Shown: positions 1-5,527 of the stretch, in pieces
Layout of the letters: the number at the start of each line of letters is the position of its first letter
Numbering within the stretch: the first letter of the stretch is position 1
NCBI GenBank assembly: GCA_023417165.1
Contig: JAEZGD010000778.1
Location: 1 to 5,527 of the forward strand
DNA length: 5,527 nt
Source of the DNA: Planctomycetota bacterium
Lineage (GTDB): Bacteria > Planctomycetota > Planctomycetia > Pirellulales > Pirellulaceae
Direction: 5' to 3'
Translations under genes and position numbers: made by a program
The notes under the pieces: model-generated
The model's input: only the letters and a program-made list of their open reading frames with translations
Database searches by the model: none
What the model was told of the DNA's origin: nothing

Positions 1-1
1 G

Positions 2-229
2 TCCACCAACAGTCTCGACGACGCCTGGCAAAAGGTGGTTGGTCCGCGGTTCGCCGGCGACACACGCCCCGGCAACATCAAGCGCGGCGTGCTGGAAGTG
101 CTTGTCGCCAGCAGCGCAGTGCTGCAAGAACTCACCTTTCAGAAGAAACAACTCCTTAACAAGATTCAAACCGAAGCTCCCGACCAAAAGATCACGGATC
201 TGCGATTCAAGGTCGGAGCGATTCGCTAG
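2..229 (+). CDS. dciA: DciA family (DUF721) protein, C-terminal part; cut by window start
   Basis: The reading frame is open from the first bases of the window and ends at TAG 227-229, giving 75 visible codons; the N-terminus and start lie outside. The visible part matches the DUF721 core: a DAWQKVVGPRFA segment (Trp followed by VVG), then a 'hT.P' stretch, IKRGVLEVLVASSAVLQEL, a helix rich in Lys/Gln/Leu, and the typical closing strand ITDLRFKVGAIR. DUF721 proteins are now known as DciA, the ancestral bacterial loader of the replicative DnaB helicase; they act in the cytoplasm at replication initiation and often lie next to recF and gyrB. Here the gene sits 69 bases upstream of gyrB on the same strand, which fits that order and suggests possible co-transcription. 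An internal GTG at 35 is not a credible start because it would remove the conserved DAW segment. The family call rests on the motif pattern; the helicase-loading role is inferred from the family. Confidence 0.85.
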   Translation, partial: STNSLDDAWQKVVGPRFAGDTRPGNIKRGVLEVLVASSAVLQELTFQKKQLLNKIQTEAPDQKITDLRFKVGAIR

Positions 230-234
230 TCCGA

Positions 235-249
235 CAGGCCGCCGGCCTG
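235..249 (+). other. Small perfect hairpin between dciA and gyrB
   Basis: CAGGCC (235-240) and GGCCTG (244-249) are perfect reverse complements around a GCC loop. The hairpin lies 6 bases after the dciA stop. There is no run of T after it, so it is not a standard intrinsic terminator; it may only protect or process the transcript, or mean nothing. Confidence 0.3.
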
Positions 250-260
250 ATAGCCCAGAC

Positions 261-302
261 ATGTCCACTGTCACGGAAGATACCTTCCCGGAAGATACAT
301 GA
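261..302 (+). CDS. Possible 13-codon leader ORF overlapping the gyrB start
   Basis: An ATG at 261 opens a short frame (MSTVTEDTFPEDT) whose TGA at 300-302 overlaps the gyrB ATG at 299-301 in the classic ATGA arrangement for translational coupling. No good ribosome binding site precedes it. Its start resembles the start of gyrB itself (ATGnnCACTG in both, then AGATA-CCTTCCC), so it may just be a remnant of a small local duplication. Whether it is translated cannot be decided from the sequence; the peptide has no recognised family. Confidence 0.2.
   Translation: MSTVTEDTFPEDT
274..298. repeat. 10-bp direct repeat just before gyrB
   Basis: CGGAAGATAC occurs at 274-283 and again at 289-298, a 15-base period, and the second copy ends directly at the gyrB ATG. 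Each copy carries GGAAG. A CTTCC lies between them (284-288) and another follows the start (317-321), so alternative base pairing with the ribosome binding site is possible but the stems are only 5 bp. Confidence 0.45.
290..294 (+). promoter_or_regulatory. Ribosome binding site for gyrB
   Basis: GGAAG, four bases before the ATG at 299, is a moderate Shine-Dalgarno match. It supports 299 as the start, giving a 16-20 residue polar leader before the first conserved GyrB segment (KIKVLSGLEHLRLRPGMYVGD), a usual N-terminal length. Confidence 0.45.
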
Positions 303-1819
303 GCACTGCAGATAACCTTCCCAACAATTCCGACGCCTCTGGCGATTACGGCTCTGATAAAATCAAGGTCCTCTCCGGTCTAGAGCATCTGCGCCTTCGT
401 CCCGGCATGTATGTGGGTGACGTGAACAGCGGCGCCGCATTGCATCACTTAATCTCCGAAGTCGTCGACAATTCGATCGACGAAGTGATGGCGAAGTTCG
501 CCAAGAATATCGAGGTCGTCATCCATAATGACGGTTCGGTGACGATCGAAGACGATGGTCGCGGCATTCCTGTCGGCAAGCACGAAGAAGAATCTGCCAA
601 GGCGGGCCGCGACGTCTCAGCGCTTGAAGTCGTGATGACGAACCTTAACGCGGGCGGCAAGTTCGATAAAAATACCTATAAAACCTCAGGCGGCTTGCAT
701 GGCATCGGCGTCAAGGCCGTAAACTTTCTTTCGCAATGGTGCGAAGTGCAAGTTTGCCGGGACGGTTTCCTCTATCAGCAGGAATACGAACGCGGCGCGC
801 CGACGACCGACGTCCGCAAGGTTGGCGCCACCACGAAACGTGGCACACGCACCACCTTCAAACCCGATTCGCAGATCTTTCCCAACACCAAGTTTCAGTA
901 CGACATTGTTCATCGCCGATTGCGCGAACTGTCGTTCTTGAATCCAGGCGTCCGTATCAAGTTCCTTGATGAACGGGTGAATGAAGGCGAAGAGTTTTAT
1001 CACGAACGCGGTATTGTCGAGTACGTTGAACATCTCAATCGCGCTAGTGAAGTTGTACACTCGGATGTCATCTATATTCATGGCGAATCAGAAAACGTCG
1101 TTTTCGAAATTGCATTTCAATATGCCAACGAATACACCGAAAATTTGCACTCTTATGTCAACAACATTAACACGCCCGATGGCGGAACGCATGTTAGCGG
1201 CTTTCGTACTGCGCTTACTCGGACGCTGAATTCGTATGGCAAAAAGGAAGAGCTGTTCAAGGATATAACGCCCAGCGGCGAAGACTTCCGCGAAGGCTTG
1301 ACCGTGATTGTCTCGGTAAAAGTGCCGGAACCGCAGTTTCAGTCCCAGACCAAAAATCGTCTGCTCAACACAAACGTTGAAGGCATTATTAACGCGGCCT
1401 TCGGCGAATATTTTACGAAATTTCTTGAAGAGAATCCCAAGACCGCTAAGACAATCTTGCGTAAAGGTTTGCTCGCAGCGGAGGCGCGTGAAGCCGCTCG
1501 GAAAGCCAAAGAAGCGCTTCGTAGTCGTAAAAACGCGCTCGGCGGCGGCGGCTTGCCAGGCAAGCTGCGCGATTGCAGCAGCCGCGATATGGAAAAGTGC
1601 GAGCTGTACCTCGTCGAAGGCGACTCCGCAGGCGGATCGGCCGAAGGCGGACGCTTGCGGGAATACCAGGCGATTCTGCCGCTCCGCGGTAAGATCATCA
1701 ACGCGTACAAATCGCGTGAGGATAAAGTCCTCGAAAATAACGAAGTGCAAAGCATGATCTCGGCGATCGGCATCGGCATCGGCGAAGATAAAGACCTGAG
1801 CAAGCGTCGGTACAACTAG
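299..1819 (+). CDS. gyrB: DNA gyrase subunit B, N-terminal part (ATPase, transducer, start of TOPRIM), ended by in-frame TAG
   Basis: GyrB is the ATPase subunit of the type II topoisomerase gyrase (A2B2), which puts negative supercoils into DNA in the cytoplasm. This 506-residue part holds the GHKL ATPase domain: ATP-site Glu54 and Asn58 in EVVDNSIDE, Asp85 in DDGRGIP, and SGGLHGIG (130-137), which forms the ATP lid. The transducer domain follows, with the QTK loop at 350-352 (Lys352 reaches the ATP gamma-phosphate in the family). TOPRIM begins with LVEGDSAGGSAEGG, catalytic Glu440. The frame then meets TAG at 1817-1819, exactly where relatives read Lys before IIIMTDADVDG. Alone this product lacks the DxD metal site and could not make a working gyrase. 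The remainder continues in the same frame with no insertion or deletion. An oddity is NAGGKF (117-122), where Asn replaces the usual His. Family call is certain; whether the truncation is biological is not. Confidence 0.95.
   Translation: MSTADNLPNNSDASGDYGSDKIKVLSGLEHLRLRPGMYVGDVNSGAALHHLISEVVDNSIDEVMAKFAKNIEVVIHNDGSVTIEDDGRGIPVGKHEEESAKAGRDVSALEVVMTNLNAGGKFDKNTYKTSGGLHGIGVKAVNFLSQWCEVQVCRDGFLYQQEYERGAPTTDVRKVGATTKRGTRTTFKPDSQIFPNTKFQYDIVHRRLRELSFLNPGVRIKFLDERVNEGEEFYHERGIVEYVEHLNRASEVVHSDVIYIHGESENVVFEIAFQYANEYTENLHSYVNNINTPDGGTHVSGFRTALTRTLNSYGKKEELFKDITPSGEDFREGLTVIVSVKVPEPQFQSQTKNRLLNTNVEGIINAAFGEYFTKFLEENPKTAKTILRKGLLAAEAREAARKAKEALRSRKNALGGGGLPGKLRDCSSRDMEKCELYLVEGDSAGGSAEGGRLREYQAILPLRGKIINAYKSREDKVLENNEVQSMISAIGIGIGEDKDLSKRRYN
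1817..1819 (+). other. gyrB: In-frame amber codon inside gyrB (expected Lys, AAG to TAG)
   Basis: Codon 507 of the full frame is TAG. Translation on both sides is intact GyrB: KRRYN before, IIIMTDADVDGSHIR after, and homologues usually have Lys at this place, so one base change (AAG to TAG) explains it. Upstream and downstream frames are identical, so this is a substitution, not a frameshift. TAG also ends dciA (227-229) and gyrB itself (2813-2815), which argues against genome-wide reassignment of TAG. A base-calling or consensus error, a recent nonsense mutation, suppression/readthrough, or reinitiation at ATG 1829 all remain open. Confidence 0.9.
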
Positions 1820-1828
1820 ATCATCATC

Positions 1829-2815
1829 ATGACCGACGCCGACGTCGACGGCTCGCACATTCGCACGCTGCTCTTGTGCTTCTTCTATCGGCAGATGTAT
1901 CAGCTGCTGAAGGACGGGCACGTCTATGTCGCGCAGCCGCCGCTGTTCCGTGTGCGCACCAAGAGCAAAACGTATTACGTCCAGACCGAAGAAGAGATGA
2001 AGACCCAACTCTTGGAAAAGGGTCTTGGCGATGCCGTGTTCGATTCGCGCAATTCGCAGATCGGCGTGATTGAAGGCGAAACGATGCGCCGCTTGTGCAC
2101 CACCTTGGCGATGATCGAAGAAGCGATCGTCGCGCTCGAACGCCGTGGCATTAGCCTGCGCGATCATGCGAAGCGCATGGATTCGGCCGGTTTGTTGCCG
2201 GTGTTTCACGTGCTTTTGGGGCGCGACGAATACTGGTTTAGCAAGCGGCCAGAGCTGGATGCCTTCTTGCAAGAGCAAGAGCAACAGGCTGGTAGCGAGT
2301 TGTCGGTGAAGACCGACCATGCTGCCGAAGTCGATGCCGCCGCGGCCAATGGTCATGCGACCGAAACCAACGGCAAGGTCATGCCGCAACTGCACATGGC
2401 CGAACTGCACGAAGTCCGCACGATCAACAGCGCCCTTAATGACTTGAAGGCGATGGGCTTCGACATTCAATCACTGATCCCGCAAGAACGCACCGGCAGC
2501 CAGGAGTCGCGCTATGTTCTTCGCCGCGGCGATGCGGAAACCGGCATTGAAGATTTGCGTGGTTTGCTGGCCGCGGTTCGCGACGCCGGGCAAAAGGGTT
2601 TGCACGTCACCCGGTTTAAAGGTCTGGGTGAAATGAACGCGGAAGAGCTTCGCGACACGACGCTTGACCCGACCAACCGCACGCTGGTGCAAGTGCAGAT
2701 GCGCGACGCCGGCGCCGCCGACGAGATGTTCCGCGGCCTCATGGGCGATCACGTCGAACCCCGTCGCGAGTTCATCGAGAAGCACGCGCTGGAGGTGAAG
2801 AACCTGGATGTGTAG
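1829..2815 (+). CDS. gyrB: DNA gyrase subunit B, C-terminal part (TOPRIM with DxD, long insertion, tail)
   Basis: This is the rest of GyrB in the same frame. If translated alone it would start at ATG 1829 (328 residues), nine bases after the TAG, with no Shine-Dalgarno match before it. More likely the ATG is simply Met511 of one 838-residue protein. It opens with MTDADVDGSHIRTLLL; Asp513, Asp515 and Asp517 (full-frame numbering) form the TOPRIM metal site. FFYRQMYQLLKDGHVYVAQPPLFRV follows in sequence. A long region of about 200 residues (about 560-765), with an Ala/Glu/Asn-rich stretch such as AAEVDAAAANGHATETNG, corresponds to the insertion known in Gram-negative-type GyrB. The end is conserved: RFKGLGEMN (772-780), the TTLDP segment, then a C-terminus closing with EVKNLDV. 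Codons and motifs show no sign of decay, which argues that the full protein is under selection. Stop is TAG at 2813. Confidence 0.93.
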   Translation: MTDADVDGSHIRTLLLCFFYRQMYQLLKDGHVYVAQPPLFRVRTKSKTYYVQTEEEMKTQLLEKGLGDAVFDSRNSQIGVIEGETMRRLCTTLAMIEEAIVALERRGISLRDHAKRMDSAGLLPVFHVLLGRDEYWFSKRPELDAFLQEQEQQAGSELSVKTDHAAEVDAAAANGHATETNGKVMPQLHMAELHEVRTINSALNDLKAMGFDIQSLIPQERTGSQESRYVLRRGDAETGIEDLRGLLAAVRDAGQKGLHVTRFKGLGEMNAEELRDTTLDPTNRTLVQVQMRDAGAADEMFRGLMGDHVEPRREFIEKHALEVKNLDV

Positions 2816-2829
2816 CGTCGTCCGAGAGT

Positions 2830-2854
2830 GCTGCTGACCATACGCTTCAGCAGC
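2830..2854 (+). terminator. Hairpin after gyrB, possible transcription end
   Basis: GCTGCTGA (2830-2837) and TCAGCAGC (2847-2854) are perfect 8-bp reverse complements around a 9-base loop, starting 15 bases after the gyrB stop. There is no T-tract after it, so it is not a canonical intrinsic terminator; it could serve as a 3' end stabiliser or act with Rho. Placement right after a gene end is the main support. Confidence 0.35.
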
Positions 2855-2876
2855 TAGCGGAGGAAGTCACCGCGAC

Positions 2877-2905
2877 TTGTTGTACCCCATTTGGGGTAGT
2901 AAAGT
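2877..2905 (+). promoter_or_regulatory. Weak candidate promoter for the downstream secreted protein
   Basis: TTGTTG (2877-2882) and TAAAGT (2900-2905) are 17 bases apart, a fitting spacing for a sigma-70 type promoter, but each matches the consensus only in part (3 of 6 and 4 of 6). The palindrome at 2883-2898 would lie between the two boxes. This is a guess from spacing; planctomycete promoters are poorly predicted by this consensus. Confidence 0.2.
2883..2898. promoter_or_regulatory. 16-base dyad, operator-like or hairpin
   Basis: TACCCCATTTGGGGTA is a 7-bp perfect inverted repeat with a 2-base centre. It lies 73 bases before the start codon of the next gene, in a non-coding gap. A 2-base centre is too tight for a full RNA hairpin (a 6-bp stem with a 4-base loop could form), while a near-continuous DNA palindrome is typical of a dimeric regulator's binding site. 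No T-tract follows, so it is unlikely to be a terminator. The binding protein, if any, is unknown. Confidence 0.4.
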
Positions 2906-2960
2906 GCATCCTACGCCATGCGCGAGAGGGGTTCCGCAGGCAGCGACAGACTACTTTACT
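2898..2960. repeat. 8-bp inverted repeat pair in the leader of the downstream gene
   Basis: AGTAAAGT (2898-2905) and ACTTTACT (2953-2960) are perfect reverse complements 47 bases apart. The right arm ends two bases before the ribosome binding site at 2962, so pairing of the arms in mRNA would bring structure close to the start of translation. Eight bases at this distance can arise by chance. Confidence 0.3.
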
Positions 2961-2961
2961 C

Positions 2962-2967
2962 AGGTGA
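2962..2967 (+). promoter_or_regulatory. Ribosome binding site for the secreted protease-like gene
   Basis: AGGTGA, three bases before ATG 2971, matches the end of the Shine-Dalgarno sequence, though the spacing is short. An in-frame TGA (2965-2967) lies inside it, so no longer in-frame start is possible, and 2971 is the first usable ATG. Confidence 0.45.
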
Positions 2968-2970
2968 CGC

Positions 2971-5527
2971 ATGCGTTGGTGCATTTGTCTTGCGTTAGGA
3001 ATGATTCTCGCGTTCTGGATTCATTCCGCTAACGCCCAGGACCTGCGGCAGCAATTTGGAACCCGATCGGCCGCCGCGGCGGAGGCGCTCCAAGAGGGAA
3101 TCGACCTCGTTCAGAACCAAAAGCCGGCCCAGGCGCTCGCGCCGCTGCAGCGCGCCATCGAGGCCGACCCTGACCTTCAACTCGCCTATTACTGGATTGT
3201 CCTGGCTCACATCGACCAAGGCAATTTAGACGAAGGCATGGCCGTCACAGAAAAGTTGTTGGCGGTTGCCGAGCGAACGGAGATCAGCAACATCACCATC
3301 GACGCCTGCGTGAACGCAGGTATCGCGCAGGCCCAGATCAAAGAAGTCGACAAGGCCGCGCGCTGGTTCTCGAAAGCAGTTCTTCTCGATCCGCTGGACA
3401 AGCACAAGTTGCAGTGGAAAGCCTATCGCAACATGGCGATCAGCCATCGCGAGCGCGACAAGTATCTGGCTGCTGGATTGTGCGCACTCAATGGCTACCT
3501 TTCAAACCCGCAGCGCGTCGAGCTGAAGATGGTCAGCGAATTCTTGTCGCGCGCCAGCGAAGACGAAGTCGCGCAGATCCTATACTTCGGCGACAAAGTA
3601 ACGCGTCCTGCAGAGCGCAAGCAAGAGACGAAGCTGGGCGAGGCCCAGGAATTGGCCGCCATCCAAGGAACGGTGACTCAACTGTTGCCTGACGAAGACG
3701 GCAATCGGGTTGTCGCCATTGTGCGCGGCGAGCCTCGGTATTATTTGATCGACTGTCGTCAGCCAGACTCGATCAAGAGCGTGGAAGCGCCCGGCAACAT
3801 CGCAGCCGCGACGATGAGCGGTGGACAACTCTATCTCAGCGTCGGCAATCTTGGCCTGGTGCATGTCGAACTGACCACCGGCAAGAGCCTCCAAGAATGG
3901 AAGCTTCCCAATCCGCCGAGCTCGCTGGCTGTCATGCCGACCAAGGGCGTGGCCCTGTTTCCGGTCAACCGCATGCTCACGACGCTGGACCTTGATAGCG
4001 GCAAGACGCATGCGACCGACTTCTTCGCTGACCTGGTCGCGGCCGATCCCGAGCAACGCTTTTGCTTTGCCGCCAAGAATGCCGATGATCGCGCTGCGGT
4101 CGGATTCATCATTATCAATGGTCGTCCGGCGATGTTGCGGCGCACTCAAACGGATTGGTTGCAGACGTCGCTGCTGAAGTTCGTCATTGCGGAAAAAAGG
4201 CCGGTGCTGGCCGAGGTGCGCATGAACGCCGCTTCGAATGGACGCTCGCTGAATGTCTCGCCGGACGGGCGATGGGTGAGCATTGTAGGTGGCGGAGGGT
4301 GGCGGCCTAACAGCGACAAGGCCTTGGGCCAAGGCTATGGTGTGGCGGTCTTCGCCGCTGCTGATCTGTCGCATATCCAAGGCTATTTCGACACCGAGGC
4401 TTATCCGCAAGCCATTGCGATTCATCCGGCAACCGGTCAAGTGGCTGCGGCGCGTTCCGACGATACGAAGGTTTATGATCTGACCGGCCGAAGTGCGGTG
4501 GCCAATATCAAGGGGCCGTTCGGCTCGGCCGCACTCTGGAGTCCCGACGGCAAGTGGCTGTACGTTGCCGGTAAAACGGGCTTGCGTGCTTATGGGAACA
4601 CGCTTTCTGCGAGCGAAGAAACGACGATCGCCACGTGGCGCAAGGAGTTCGCCCAAAAGCTGAAGGTGACATCGGCAGAGCCGAAGAAGGCTGGGACCAA
4701 TCCTCTGGGGTCGCAACCGATCGCGGAGTACGCCACGTTTGCCATCAAGAATGAGAAGGCCTCCACGCTCGAAGCCATCAACGCGGCGATCGTTAGCCTG
4801 CGCAAGGATCGCCCGATCGAATGGCTCGAATATCCTGCCTATCAAAAGGATGACGCACTTCGCGCCCAACTGAGCGAACTGGCAAGCCCGATCGATCGCG
4901 ACAAGGCAGGGATACGTCTTTATCAACTCAAGAAGTTGAAGGCCGATCATCCCACGCACCCTGGCATCGACTTTCTGCTGGGCGCGACCTATCACACTGC
5001 CGGGCAAGTTGAAGCAGCGGAAGGCGCGCTCTTGGCGACCGTTCATAGCGATCAAGCGCGGACAAGTCTGACCTTTGCGGCCTTGCGTCAATTGGCGGAG
5101 GTGCAAAAGAAGAGCGACAAGCCGCAGGCGGCGGCCTACTGCATGGCCCATCTCATCGGTCTGGATCGCAGCAGCAACGTGGTCGATGAAGCAGAAGCCT
5201 TTTTTAAAGCGGCCGACCTTGCTAATGAAGCGCGCCCTTTGCTCCAGCGCTCGACGCCGTTGACGAGCAGCGCCGCTCATGTGAACTACAAATTGCCTGC
5301 GCTGGAAGTGGCCGTTGGCAAGACCAAGCCGAAGCTGACAACTGAGGAGTTGTTTGCCAGTGTGGCGCCCAGCGTGGTGCTGATCCGCACGACAGCCGGC
5401 TCGGGCTCGGGCGTGTGTGTTGGTGAATCGGGGTTGATTCTGACCAATGCTCACGTCGTCACTCGCGACGACGGAAAAGTCCAAGTGTATTGCTACCAAA
5501 TCGAGAACGAAAAGCTCGAGCGATTGG
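2971..5527 (+). CDS. Large secreted TPR / beta-propeller-like protein with trypsin-like (HtrA-type) protease domain; 3' end outside window
   Basis: The frame is open from ATG 2971 to the window end, 852 codons without a stop. Residues 1-22 look like a Sec signal peptide: Arg2, hydrophobic CLALGMILAFWI, and an AxA-type site SANA before Gln23; no lipobox. Residues about 35-185 are TPR-like helices (for example EALQEGIDLVQNQKPAQALA and AIEADPDLQLAYY). About 228-545 is beta-rich with two SPDG[R/K]W motifs (430-435, 524-529), as in WD40/YVTN-like propellers. About 605-760 is helical again and TPR-like (FLLGATYHTAGQVEAAEGAL). From about 792 a trypsin-like domain begins: LFASVAPSVVLIRT, GSGSGVCV, then LILTNAHVV with catalytic His828 as in DegP/HtrA. 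The Asp and Ser of the triad lie beyond 5527, so activity cannot be judged. It probably acts outside the cytoplasmic membrane; substrate unknown. It is separated from gyrB by 155 bases and looks functionally unrelated. An alternative start at ATG 3001 would destroy the signal peptide. Confidence 0.85.
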   Translation, partial: MRWCICLALGMILAFWIHSANAQDLRQQFGTRSAAAAEALQEGIDLVQNQKPAQALAPLQRAIEADPDLQLAYYWIVLAHIDQGNLDEGMAVTEKLLAVAERTEISNITIDACVNAGIAQAQIKEVDKAARWFSKAVLLDPLDKHKLQWKAYRNMAISHRERDKYLAAGLCALNGYLSNPQRVELKMVSEFLSRASEDEVAQILYFGDKVTRPAERKQETKLGEAQELAAIQGTVTQLLPDEDGNRVVAIVRGEPRYYLIDCRQPDSIKSVEAPGNIAAATMSGGQLYLSVGNLGLVHVELTTGKSLQEWKLPNPPSSLAVMPTKGVALFPVNRMLTTLDLDSGKTHATDFFADLVAADPEQRFCFAAKNADDRAAVGFIIINGRPAMLRRTQTDWLQTSLLKFVIAEKRPVLAEVRMNAASNGRSLNVSPDGRWVSIVGGGGWRPNSDKALGQGYGVAVFAAADLSHIQGYFDTEAYPQAIAIHPATGQVAAARSDDTKVYDLTGRSAVANIKGPFGSAALWSPDGKWLYVAGKTGLRAYGNTLSASEETTIATWRKEFAQKLKVTSAEPKKAGTNPLGSQPIAEYATFAIKNEKASTLEAINAAIVSLRKDRPIEWLEYPAYQKDDALRAQLSELASPIDRDKAGIRLYQLKKLKADHPTHPGIDFLLGATYHTAGQVEAAEGALLATVHSDQARTSLTFAALRQLAEVQKKSDKPQAAAYCMAHLIGLDRSSNVVDEAEAFFKAADLANEARPLLQRSTPLTSSAAHVNYKLPALEVAVGKTKPKLTTEELFASVAPSVVLIRTTAGSGSGVCVGESGLILTNAHVVTRDDGKVQVYCYQIENEKLERL

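Noticed and set aside
39..302. 87-codon + strand frame overlapping the end of dciA
   Set aside because: Most of it overlaps dciA in another frame and is Arg/Ser/Pro-rich without motifs. Only the last 13 codons from ATG 261 are kept, as a weak leader ORF candidate.
1817..1819. Frameshift, intron, intein or mobile element as the cause of the gyrB interruption
   Set aside because: The frame is the same on both sides and no extra bases are present between RRYN and IIIMTDADVDG apart from the TAG codon itself, so nothing is inserted or lost.
1088..2470. Antisense reading frame of 460 codons across gyrB
   Set aside because: It overlaps strongly conserved GyrB coding sequence and its product shows no recognisable domain; it is a codon-bias shadow.
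2816..2970. A small gene or riboswitch in the gap after gyrB
   Set aside because: No frame with a start and ribosome binding site of useful length lies here, and no known riboswitch core could be recognised; only the hairpin, the palindrome and the 8-bp inverted repeat stand out.
3580..5499. Long antisense reading frame of 639 codons on the - strand
   Set aside because: It lies fully inside the + strand gene starting at 2971, which has a signal peptide, a ribosome binding site and a recognisable HtrA motif. The antisense product is Arg/Gln/His-rich with no family motif, typical of a mirror of GC-biased codon use.
1..5527. tRNA or rRNA genes, CRISPR arrays, insertion sequences, phage genes
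   Set aside because: No cloverleaf-like segments, no regularly spaced repeats, no transposase motifs or terminal inverted repeats were seen; the window is nearly filled by the chromosomal genes described.

Overview
The window looks like ordinary chromosome from a Gram-negative-type bacterium, most likely a planctomycete of the Pirellula/Rhodopirellula kind. The grounds are moderate GC content, a GyrB with the long insertion in its TOPRIM domain and the 'SAEGGRLREYQAILPLRGK' style of core motif, a DUF721/DciA gene just upstream of gyrB, and a very large secreted TPR/propeller/trypsin-like protein of a type common in that phylum. The lineage is inferred from protein style; there is no rRNA here to confirm it. 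All real genes run on the + strand.

Layout. Bases 2-229 are the 3' end of a DciA-family (DUF721) helicase-loader gene, cut by the window start. A 69-base gap with a small hairpin, a 10-bp direct repeat and a possible 13-codon leader ORF leads into gyrB. The gyrB reading frame runs from 299 to 2815 (838 codons plus stop, normal length for the long GyrB form) but carries one in-frame TAG at 1817-1819. This falls exactly where a Lys is usual (RRYN-[K]-IIIMTDADVDG), so the gene is formally split inside the TOPRIM domain, between the catalytic Glu and the metal-binding DxD motif. Bases 2816-2970 are intergenic, with a hairpin just after gyrB and a strong dyad (TACCCCATTTGGGGTA). From 2971 an uninterrupted reading frame runs off the window end at 5527. 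It encodes at least 852 residues: signal peptide, TPR-like helices, a beta-propeller-like region, more TPR-like helices, and the start of an HtrA/trypsin-like protease domain whose catalytic His is visible.

How the parts fit. DciA loads the replicative helicase and gyrase removes the supercoils that replication makes, so the first two genes form a replication-associated cluster of the sort found near dnaA/dnaN/recF. The secreted protease-like gene has its own leader region and is probably a separate transcription unit. The point most worth a second look is the gyrB amber codon. The flanking sequence is undecayed, TAG is also the normal stop of dciA and of gyrB itself, and the change is one base from AAG. 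A sequencing or assembly error is the simplest reading; a truly split or readthrough gyrase is the exciting alternative.
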